The notes under the pieces are model-generated. The model worked only from the letters and a program-made list of their open reading frames with translations. It was not told the DNA's origin and searched no databases. From positions 62,001 through 126,000 of the forward strand of contig NZ_QBKP01000009.1 in assembly GCF_003054195.1 (NCBI RefSeq): a DNA stretch of 64,000 nucleotides. The letters run 5' to 3'. Positions 11,185-17,542 of the stretch are shown piece by piece. The position numbers were made by a program, and so were the translations under genes. This DNA comes from Gemmobacter caeni. Its GTDB lineage: Bacteria > Pseudomonadota > Alphaproteobacteria > Rhodobacterales > Rhodobacteraceae. How positions within the stretch are numbered: the stretch's first letter is position 1; every line of letters starts with the position of its first letter.

Positions 11185-11230
11185 AAATCTTTTCAACGAA
11201 AAGATTTACAAATTTCTTCAAAGAAATTTG
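11153..11230. repeat. Cluster of four perfect hairpins upstream of ccmF
   Basis: Four perfect inverted repeats follow one another in 78 bases: TCGCGCG/CGCGCGA (11153-11169), GGGGGC/GCCCCC (11171-11184), AAATCTTTTC/GAAAAGATTT with a 3-base loop (11185-11207), and CAAATTTCTT/AAGAAATTTG with a 2-base loop (11209-11230). The last two are AT-rich, unlike the surrounding DNA. Together they may terminate transcription from lrp or belong to a repetitive element. Confidence 0.6.
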
Positions 11231-11315
11231 GGCGCGCCGGTTGCGACGCTTGGGCGCAGCCCCATGGCGGCGCGCGGCGTCTTGTCCTATGATCCCGCCT
11301 GCAAGGGAGACGCGC

Positions 11316-13289
11316 ATGATTTCAGAGCTTGGGCATTTCGCGCTGGTGCTGGCACTGGCGGTGGCCGTGGTACAGGCGGTGGTGCCGCTGATCGGGGCGC
11401 AGAAGCGCTGGTCGGGGTGGATGGCAGTGGCCGATCCGGCGGCGGTCGTGCAGTTTGTGCTGATCGCGGTGGCCTTCGGGGCACTGACCTGGGCTTTCGT
11501 GACCTCGGATTTCTCGCTGCGTCTTGTGGTGCTGAACAGCCATACCGACAAGCCGATGCTCTACAAGGTCTCGGGCGTCTGGGGCAACCATGAGGGGTCT
11601 CTGCTGCTCTGGGTGCTGATCCTTGCCGCCTATGGCAGCGCGGCGGCGCTGTTCGGCGGCAACCTTCCCGCAACGCTGAAGGCGCGGGTTCTTTCGGTGC
11701 AGGGGATGATCGGGGTGGCTTTCCTCGCGTTCCTTCTGTTCACCTCCAATCCTTTCCTGCGTCTGGCCGAACCGCCACTGAACGGTGACGACCTGAACCC
11801 GCTGCTGCAAGACCCCGGTCTCGCCTTCCATCCGCCCTTCCTCTACCTCGGCTATGTCGGGCTCAGCATGGCGTTCAGCTTTGCCGTCGCGGCGCTGATC
11901 GAGGGGCGGGTTGATGCCGCCTGGGCACGCTGGGTCCGGCCCTGGACACTGGCGGCTTGGATCTTCCTGACCATCGGTATCGCGCTGGGGTCGTGGTGGG
12001 CCTATTACGAGCTTGGCTGGGGTGGCTTCTGGTTCTGGGACCCGGTCGAAAACGCCAGCTTCATGCCCTGGCTGTTTGCCGCGGCCCTGCTGCATTCCGC
12101 CATCGTGGTGGAAAAGCGCGAAAGCCTGAAGGCATGGACGATCCTTCTGTCCATCCTCGCCTTCGGATTCTCGCTGATCGGCACGTTCATCGTACGCTCG
12201 GGTGTCATCACCTCGGTCCATGCCTTTGCCAATGACCCAGAACGTGGCGTGTTCATCCTGATGATCCTTGGTGTCTTCATGGGTGGCGCGCTGACGCTGT
12301 TTGCCGCCCGTGCCGGCGCGATGGAGGCGAAGGGCATCTTCGCCATGGTCAGCCGCGAAAGCGCGCTGGTGGTGAACAACCTGCTGCTGGCAGTTGCGGC
12401 CTTCGTGGTCTTTGTCGGCACGATCTGGCCCTTGGTGGCCGAGATGCTGTGGGACCGCAAGCTGAGCGTCGGCGCCCCGTTCTTTGACGCGGCCTTCTCG
12501 CCCTTCATGATCGGTCTGGCGGTACTTTTGCCCATTGGCGCGATGCTGCCGTGGAAGCGGGCCGAGGTCGGGCGCGTGTTCCGGCAACTGATCCCCGCGC
12601 TGATCCTGGCAGTGGCCTGTGGTTTGCTGGCCTGGGCGCTGGAAACCGGCCGTTCGGCGGTGGGGCCGGTGGCGGCGGCGCTTGGCGCCTGGCTGGTGTT
12701 CGGCGCGCTGACCGACCTTTGGGCGCGCACCGGGCGTGGCGCGGTCCGCGGGCGCCTGCAACGCCTTGGCCGTCTGCCGCGCGCCGACTGGGGCCGCGTG
12801 ACCGCCCATGCCGGGCTGGGCGTCACGATGATTGCGGTCGGCGCGATGAACGCCTGGGCGACCGAGATCATCAAGGTCGTGCAGGTGGGCGAAAGCTTCC
12901 CGCTGCATGGCTATGAGGTGACGCTGAACAAGGTTGAACAGGTCGAGGGTCCGAACTACCTGTCCACCATGGCCGAGATGGCGGTGCGCCGCGACGGGCG
13001 CGAAGTGGCGGTGCTTTACCCCGAAAAGCGCGTCTATCCGGTGCAGGCCATGCCGACCACAGAAGCCGCGCTGGATTACGGCTTTTTCCGTGACATCTAT
13101 CTGGTGATCGGCGATCCGCAGGATAACGGCGGCTGGGCGATCCGGGGCTACTGGAAACCACTGGCGAACTGGCTGTGGATTGGCGCCGCGCTGATGGCGC
13201 TGGGGGGGCTTCTGTCCCTTTCGGACCGCCGCTACCGCGTGGCGGCAGGGGCAGCCCGGCGCGCGGCTGCCCCGGTCGCGGCGGAGTAA
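11316..13289 (+). CDS. ccmF: Cytochrome c-type biogenesis protein CcmF (heme lyase subunit)
   Basis: A 657-residue polytopic inner-membrane protein, the usual CcmF length, with about 15 hydrophobic segments. It contains the VWGNHEGSLLLW segment and the WWD heme-binding domain GWGGFWFWDPVENASFMPW. CcmF with CcmH attaches heme from CcmE to apocytochrome c in the periplasm. The ATG behind AAGGGAG is chosen; an upstream reading would run through the hairpin cluster. ccmH follows after 4 bases. ccmE and ccmI are not in the window. Confidence 0.95.
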   Translation: MISELGHFALVLALAVAVVQAVVPLIGAQKRWSGWMAVADPAAVVQFVLIAVAFGALTWAFVTSDFSLRLVVLNSHTDKPMLYKVSGVWGNHEGSLLLWVLILAAYGSAAALFGGNLPATLKARVLSVQGMIGVAFLAFLLFTSNPFLRLAEPPLNGDDLNPLLQDPGLAFHPPFLYLGYVGLSMAFSFAVAALIEGRVDAAWARWVRPWTLAAWIFLTIGIALGSWWAYYELGWGGFWFWDPVENASFMPWLFAAALLHSAIVVEKRESLKAWTILLSILAFGFSLIGTFIVRSGVITSVHAFANDPERGVFILMILGVFMGGALTLFAARAGAMEAKGIFAMVSRESALVVNNLLLAVAAFVVFVGTIWPLVAEMLWDRKLSVGAPFFDAAFSPFMIGLAVLLPIGAMLPWKRAEVGRVFRQLIPALILAVACGLLAWALETGRSAVGPVAAALGAWLVFGALTDLWARTGRGAVRGRLQRLGRLPRADWGRVTAHAGLGVTMIAVGAMNAWATEIIKVVQVGESFPLHGYEVTLNKVEQVEGPNYLSTMAEMAVRRDGREVAVLYPEKRVYPVQAMPTTEAALDYGFFRDIYLVIGDPQDNGGWAIRGYWKPLANWLWIGAALMALGGLLSLSDRRYRVAAGAARRAAAPVAAE

Positions 13290-13293
13290 CGCG

Positions 13294-13740
13294 ATGCGCC
13301 TGATCCTTGCCCTGTGCCTGTCGCTTCTGGCCTTCCCCGCGCTGGCGGTCCAGCCGGACGAGGTGCTGCCCGATCCGGCGCTGGAGGCGCGCGCGCGCGC
13401 TATCTCGCAACTGCTGCGCTGCCCGGTTTGTCAGGGCGAGAATATCGACGATTCAAACGCCGACATCAGCCGCGATCTGCGCCTTCTGGTGCGGGAACGG
13501 CTGGTGGCTGGCGACAGCGACGACGCGGTGATCGACTTCGTGGTGGATCGCTATGGCGAGTTCGTGCTGTTCGAACCGCGCGCCACCGGCTCGAACCTTG
13601 TTCTCTGGCTGGCCGGTCCGGGGATGCTGCTGCTGGGCGGGATCGCCGCCTTTGCCTTCCTGCGCCGCCGCGCGGCCCAGCAGACCGAGGCGCTGAGCGC
13701 CGAGGAAGAGGCCCGGCTGAAAGAGATTCTGAAAGAGTGA
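13294..13740 (+). CDS. ccmH: Cytochrome c-type biogenesis protein CcmH
   Basis: A 148-residue protein: signal peptide (about residues 1 to 18, ending ALAVQ), a periplasmic three-helix domain with the redox motif LRCPVCQGENI, and a single C-terminal membrane segment (LVLWLAGPGMLLLGGIAAFAFL). It reduces the CxxCH cysteines of apocytochrome c so that heme can be ligated. It directly follows its partner ccmF and is probably co-translated with it. Confidence 0.93.
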   Translation: MRLILALCLSLLAFPALAVQPDEVLPDPALEARARAISQLLRCPVCQGENIDDSNADISRDLRLLVRERLVAGDSDDAVIDFVVDRYGEFVLFEPRATGSNLVLWLAGPGMLLLGGIAAFAFLRRRAAQQTEALSAEEEARLKEILKE

Positions 13741-13807
13741 CGCGCCGTTCCGCTTTCCCCCCGGTGCCCGGCGGCTAATCTGCCGGGCAAAGGAAAGGGA
13801 GGCAGAA

Positions 13808-14581
13808 TTGGACCCGATCATTCTGGAAGAACAGGGCGGCATCGCCACGATCACGCTGAACCGGCCGCAGGTGATGAATGCCCTGTCGTCGGAGCTGCGC
13901 AAGCAGATGCTGGCCGCAATCCGGCAGGCCGAATCCAGCGCCCGCGTCATCGTTTTCTCCGGCGCCGGAAGGGCTTTCTGCTCCGGTCAGGATCTGGCGG
14001 ATGCACAGGGTATGGGCACCGACGTCCCGTTCGAGAAAATCCTGAACGAGGAATATGTGCCGCTCCTCAATGCGATCTATGATTGCCCGGTGCCGACCAT
14101 CGCCGCTGTCAATGGCGCGGCGGCCGGGGCGGGCGCCAATCTGGCGTTGGCGGCGGATGTGGTGATCGCGGCGGAAAGCGCGAGCTTCGTGCAGGCCTTC
14201 ACCCGGATCGGCCTGATCCCCGATGCGGGCGGCACCTGGTGGCTGCCGCGCCAGATCGGCGCCGCGCGGGCAATGGGCGCCTGCCTCTTCGCCGACAAGG
14301 TCACGGCGCGGCAGGCAGAATCCTGGGGCATGATCTATGAATGTGTGGCGGATGACGCCTTTACCGCCCGTGTCGCCGAACGCGCGACCCATCTGGCCAA
14401 CGGCCCGACCGCGGCCTATCGCGCGCTGAAACAGGCGCTGCGCGGGTCGCTGTCGAATGACCTGCAAGCGCAACTGGCGCTGGAGGCCCGGCTGCAGGAG
14501 GCGGCAGGCAAGACCACCGATTTCCGCGAAGGGGTGGCCGCCTTCCTTGAAAAGCGCCCGCCGCGCTTTACTGGGGCATGA
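13808..14581 (+). CDS. Enoyl-CoA hydratase/isomerase, PaaG-like
   Basis: A 257-residue crotonase-fold enzyme. The oxyanion-hole glycines lie in GRAFCSGQDL and NGAAAGAGANLALA, and the stretch FTRIGLIPDAGGTWWLPR is characteristic of PaaG, the ring-1,2-epoxyphenylacetyl-CoA isomerase. No other phenylacetate genes are adjacent, so another acyl-CoA substrate is possible. The start codon is TTG, supported by AAAGGAAAGGGAGG just upstream and by agreement with family N-termini (LEEQGGIATITLNRP). Confidence 0.82.
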   Translation: MDPIILEEQGGIATITLNRPQVMNALSSELRKQMLAAIRQAESSARVIVFSGAGRAFCSGQDLADAQGMGTDVPFEKILNEEYVPLLNAIYDCPVPTIAAVNGAAAGAGANLALAADVVIAAESASFVQAFTRIGLIPDAGGTWWLPRQIGAARAMGACLFADKVTARQAESWGMIYECVADDAFTARVAERATHLANGPTAAYRALKQALRGSLSNDLQAQLALEARLQEAAGKTTDFREGVAAFLEKRPPRFTGA

Positions 14582-14587
14582 AGCAAG

Positions 14588-14610
14588 GGCTGCCCCGGCA
14601 AGGGGCAGCC
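14588..14610. terminator. Hairpin between convergent paaG-like gene and ilvH
   Basis: GGCTGCCCC and GGGGCAGCC form a perfect 9-base-pair stem with a 5-base loop, midway between two convergent stop codons. There is no clear T-run on either side, so termination is probable but not certain. Confidence 0.45.
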
Positions 14611-14619
14611 ACCAGTCGC

Positions 14620-15180
14620 TCAGGCGCCGCGCGACAGCGCCGCAACGCCGGTCCGCGCCACTTCCCGCAGACCCAGAGGCCGCATCAGCTCGGCGAAAGC
14701 GTCGATCTTCTCCGGCGTGCCGGTCATCTCGAACACAAAGCTTTCCAGCGTCGAATCAACCACATTGGCGCGGAAGATCTCGGCCAGACGCAGCGCCTCG
14801 ATCCGTGCATCGCCTTTTCCGGCAACCTTCAGCAGCGCCAGCTCGCGTTGCACCGCCGGCCCCTCGACCGTCAGATCGTTCACCGCATGCACCGGCACCA
14901 GACGGCCCAGCTGCGCCTTGATCTGCTCGATCACCTGCGGCGTGCCGCGCGTGACGATGGTGATGCGGCTGCGGTGGCCGGTATGATCCACCTCCGCCAC
15001 GGTCAGACTGTCGATGTTGTAGCCACGGCCCGAAAACAACCCGATAACGCGGGCCAGAACCCCGCTTTCGTTATCGACAAGCACGGCCAGCGTATGGCTT
15101 TCGATCACCTCGGCATAAGGATCGCGGAGGTCGTAGGCGGAATGGCTCGACGAGCCCTTGGTGATATTGAGCGCCGACAT
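14620..15180 (-). CDS. ilvH: Acetolactate synthase small (regulatory) subunit
   Basis: A 186-residue regulatory subunit. An N-terminal ACT domain (HTLAVLVDNESGVLARVIGL, GYNIDSLTVAEV) binds valine, and a C-terminal IlvH domain (FRANVVDSTLESFVFEMTG) contacts the catalytic subunit. It raises the activity of IlvI and confers feedback inhibition. It lies downstream of ilvI on the same strand, separated by the hairpin element whose purine-rich end (AAAGGGAG) provides its ribosome-binding site. Confidence 0.95.
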   Translation of the reverse strand: MSALNITKGSSSHSAYDLRDPYAEVIESHTLAVLVDNESGVLARVIGLFSGRGYNIDSLTVAEVDHTGHRSRITIVTRGTPQVIEQIKAQLGRLVPVHAVNDLTVEGPAVQRELALLKVAGKGDARIEALRLAEIFRANVVDSTLESFVFEMTGTPEKIDAFAELMRPLGLREVARTGVAALSRGA

Positions 15181-15189
15181 GGGGGCTCC

Positions 15190-15270
15190 CTTTCATTTTC
15201 TGTCTGAAAATATCCTCGGGGGGAAGGGGCGCGCTTGCGCGCCCCTGTCGGGGGGCAGACAGCCCCCCGT
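15190..15270 (-). repeat. Intergenic hairpin plus GGATATTT element, copy B
   Basis: Fills the ilvI-ilvH gap. In gene orientation there is a CGGGGGGC/GCCCCCCG stem, then an AGGGGCGCGC/GCGCGCCCCT stem, then CCCCCCGAGGATATTTTCAG and a purine-rich tail that merges with the ilvH ribosome-binding site. It matches copy A near 11124 base for base over most of the A/T-rich part, and copy C before proA in layout. Confidence 0.55.
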
Positions 15271-15277
15271 GCAAGGG

Positions 15278-17044
15278 TCACACCAGCACCGCGCCGCCAG
15301 CCTTGATCACGCCCTGCGTCTCGGCCTCGCCCAGCAGCATCTCGTTATGCGGCTTGCCCGAGGGGATCATCGGGAAGCAGTTCTCGTGCTTCTCGACCAG
15401 ACAGTCGAAGATCACCGGCCCGTCGTAGCGGATCATTTCCATGATCGCATCGTCCAGATCCTTCGGGTCGCTGCACTTGATGCCCTTGCAGCCGAAGGCC
15501 TCGGCCAGTTTCACGAAATCGGGCAGGCTTTCCGACCAGGAATGGCTGTAACGCTCGCCATGCAGCAATTCCTGCCACTGACGCACCATGCCCAGCCGTT
15601 CGTTGTTCAGGATGAACTGTTTGACCGGCGCGCGGAACTGCATCGCAGTGCCCATTTCCTGCATGTTCATCAGCCAGGACGCCTCACCCGCCACGTTGAT
15701 GACCAGCGCCTCGGGGTGGGCCACCTGCACGCCGATCGAGGCGGGCAGGCCGTAACCCATCGTCCCCAGGCCGCCCGAAGTCATCCAGCGGTTCGGTGCG
15801 TCGAAGCCCAGGAACTGTGCCGCCCACATCTGGTGCTGGCCGACCTCGGTGGTGATGTAGCGATCCATCCCCTTGGTCAGCGCCTCCAGCCGTTGCAGCG
15901 CATATTGCGGCTTGATTGTCTTTTCGCTGTTCTTGTAGTCGAGGCAGTCCACGGCTTTCCATTCCGTGATCTGTGCCCACCACTTCGCCAGACCTTCCTT
16001 GTTCACCTTGCGCCCGCGCGATTTCCAGATGCGGAGCATATCCTCCAGCACATGGCCCACGTCACCGACGATGGGCAGATCGACGCGGATCACCTTGTTG
16101 ATTGACGAGGGGTCGATGTCGATATGCGCCTTCACCGAATGCGGGCTGAAATCGGCGACGCGGCCGGTGATCCGGTCATCGAAGCGGGCGCCGATGTTGA
16201 TCATCAGGTCGCAGCCGTGCATCGCCAGATTGGCCTCGTAAAGCCCGTGCATCCCCAGCATGCCCAGCCAGTTCCTGCCGCTGGCCGGATAGGCCCCCAG
16301 ACCCATCAGGGTCGAGGTGATGGGGAAGCCCGTCGCATCCACCAGTTCGCGCAAGAGCTGGCTCGCGGCGGTGCCCGAGTTGATGACGCCGCCGCCGGTG
16401 TAGAACACCGGGCGTTCGGCCTTCTCAAGCAGTTCGACCAGTTTCGTGATGGCCTCGATGTCGCCCTTCACGCGCGGCTGGTAATGCGAGGTCTTGATCT
16501 TCTCGCGCGCCACATATTCGGCCTGGGCGAATTGCACATCCTTCGGAATGTCCACCAGCACCGGGCCGGGACGGCCCGAGGTTGCCACATGGAAGGCGGT
16601 ATGAATGGTTTCCGCCAGTTTCGCGGTATCCTTCACCAGCCAGTTCATCTTGGTGCAGGGGCGGGTGATGCCCACGGTATCGGCTTCCTGAAAGCCATCG
16701 GTGCCGATCATGAATGTCGGCACCTGACCCGACAGCACCACCAGCGGGATCGAATCCAGCAGCGCATCGGTCAGCCCGGTCACCGCATTGGTGGCGCCGG
16801 GGCCGGAGGTCACCAGCACCACCCCCGGTTTCCCGGTGGAGCGGGCATAGCCTTCGGCCATGTGCACCGCGCCCTGTTCATGACGGACGAGAATGTGCCG
16901 GATGTCGTTTTGCAGGAAGAGTTCGTCATAGATCGGAAGCACGGCGCCGCCGGGGTAGCCGAATACGACCTCGACCCCCTGATCCTTCAGCGCCTTCACG
17001 ATCATCTTTGCGCCCGTCATGGCGCTCGCATTCGCCTGAGTCAT
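15278..17044 (-). CDS. ilvI: Acetolactate synthase large (catalytic) subunit
   Basis: A 588-residue thiamine-diphosphate enzyme that condenses pyruvate with pyruvate or 2-oxobutyrate, the first common step of valine, leucine and isoleucine synthesis. Visible motifs: VFGYPGGAVLPIYDEL with the catalytic glutamate in RHEQGAVHMAEGYAR, the FAD-site region, and a C-terminal ThDP/Mg site (NVAGEASWLMN, where many family members have GD). The ATG is chosen because an upstream in-frame start would read through the tandem hairpins of the leader. Expression is probably controlled by the attenuator upstream. Confidence 0.94.
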   Translation of the reverse strand: MTQANASAMTGAKMIVKALKDQGVEVVFGYPGGAVLPIYDELFLQNDIRHILVRHEQGAVHMAEGYARSTGKPGVVLVTSGPGATNAVTGLTDALLDSIPLVVLSGQVPTFMIGTDGFQEADTVGITRPCTKMNWLVKDTAKLAETIHTAFHVATSGRPGPVLVDIPKDVQFAQAEYVAREKIKTSHYQPRVKGDIEAITKLVELLEKAERPVFYTGGGVINSGTAASQLLRELVDATGFPITSTLMGLGAYPASGRNWLGMLGMHGLYEANLAMHGCDLMINIGARFDDRITGRVADFSPHSVKAHIDIDPSSINKVIRVDLPIVGDVGHVLEDMLRIWKSRGRKVNKEGLAKWWAQITEWKAVDCLDYKNSEKTIKPQYALQRLEALTKGMDRYITTEVGQHQMWAAQFLGFDAPNRWMTSGGLGTMGYGLPASIGVQVAHPEALVINVAGEASWLMNMQEMGTAMQFRAPVKQFILNNERLGMVRQWQELLHGERYSHSWSESLPDFVKLAEAFGCKGIKCSDPKDLDDAIMEMIRYDGPVIFDCLVEKHENCFPMIPSGKPHNEMLLGEAETQGVIKAGGAVLV

Positions 17045-17054
17045 GTTCTCTTCC

Positions 17055-17137
17055 TTCTTGCCGCTTGCACCGCGGCTGGCACGTTCTTGCCGCGATACCG
17101 CGGCGGGCACTTCTTGCCGCAATATCGCGGCGGGCAC
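17055..17137 (-). repeat. Three tandem hairpin units in the ilvI 5' leader
   Basis: Units at 17055-17083, 17084-17110 and 17111-17137 each begin TTCTTGCCGC on the plus strand and end in a GGCAC or GGGCAC stretch. In the ilvI transcript each folds as a hairpin with GCCGC/GCGGC arms (6 base pairs in unit 2), while the loop bases differ between units. They lie between the attenuator terminator and the ilvI start codon. Confidence 0.75.
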
Positions 17138-17144
17138 GGGTATG

Positions 17145-17173
17145 AAAAAGCCCCCGGAGTTTCCTCGGGGGGC
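17145..17173 (-). terminator. ilv attenuator terminator
   Basis: In the transcript GCCCCC pairs with GGGGGC, then after one C-C mismatch GAG pairs with CTC around a GAAA tetraloop, followed by five U residues. It lies upstream of ilvI and downstream of a leader peptide rich in Leu/Val/Ile codons, so it is an attenuator rather than an end-of-gene terminator. Confidence 0.85.
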
Positions 17174-17217
17174 GCATGGGGAACCGAGATGGTCTGCCGT
17201 TACCGGCCCATGCGCCC
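17170..17217 (-). promoter_or_regulatory. ilv antiterminator arms
   Basis: The plus-strand segments 17207-17217 (CCCATGCGCCC) and 17170-17180 (GGGCGCATGGG) are perfect 11-base complements. The second arm overlaps the 5' side of the terminator stem, so the two structures are mutually exclusive. The first arm lies in the last codons of the leader peptide, so a ribosome that reaches the stop codon would cover it. Confidence 0.8.
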
Positions 17218-17247
17218 AATCCCTACGATGACGAGAAGCGACATCAT
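17200..17247 (-). CDS. ilv operon leader peptide (attenuation)
   Basis: A 15-codon reading frame, MMSLLVIVGIGRMGR, with Leu-Leu-Val-Ile-Val-Gly-Ile at its core, preceded by a GGGGA ribosome-binding site. Seven branched-chain or neighbouring codons in a row is the hallmark of an ilv leader: ribosome stalling at these codons when charged Leu/Val/Ile tRNA is scarce would free the antiterminator. It precedes the terminator and ilvI in the right order and spacing. No product beyond the peptide itself is expected. Confidence 0.85.
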   Translation of the reverse strand: MMSLLVIVGIGRMGR

Positions 17248-17281
17248 GTCGTGTCCCCAGTGGCTTGATTCAGTGCAGCGG

Positions 17282-17310
17282 ACCTTATGAGCGGCGGCGG
17301 GGGGCGTCAA
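17282..17310 (-). promoter_or_regulatory. Sigma-70-type promoter of the ilv leader
   Basis: On the minus strand TTGACG (-35) and TAAGGT (-10) are separated by exactly 17 bases, placing the transcription start about 28 bases before the leader-peptide ATG. This fits the attenuation layout. Confidence 0.6.
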
Positions 17311-17449
17311 TGGCAAAAATCCAAGAAAAATGTCGCAGTGACGCAGAAAGTTGAACTTTTATTGCGTTTACTGGCAATTAATGGAAATAACTGCAAAATA
17401 CATGGGTCGGGGAAGGGGCGAGTCGCCGCGTCATGCAACCTTCGCAAGG

Positions 17450-17467
17450 CTGTAACCCCCGTGTCAC
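17450..17467 (+). promoter_or_regulatory. Pho-box-like direct repeat upstream of phoX
   Basis: CTGTAAC and GTGTCAC, separated by 4 bases, fit the PhoB box layout (two 7-base units of the CTGTCAT type with 4-base spacing). It sits about 75 bases before a phosphatase gene that is a common PhoB target. Confidence 0.5.
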
Positions 17468-17542
17468 CTCCGACTGGCAGTCAGCCGGAAGGGTCCCCGA
17501 AGGTGACGGAGGGGCGCCGATCCAGCCTTTCAGGAGCCAGTG

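Noticed and set aside
11322-12908. A 528-codon open frame antisense to ccmF
   Set aside because: Shadow of ccmF with no recognisable domain.
17055-17137. Short tandem repeats as a CRISPR array
   Set aside because: The units are contiguous with no variable spacers and lie in an operon leader; no cas genes are near.
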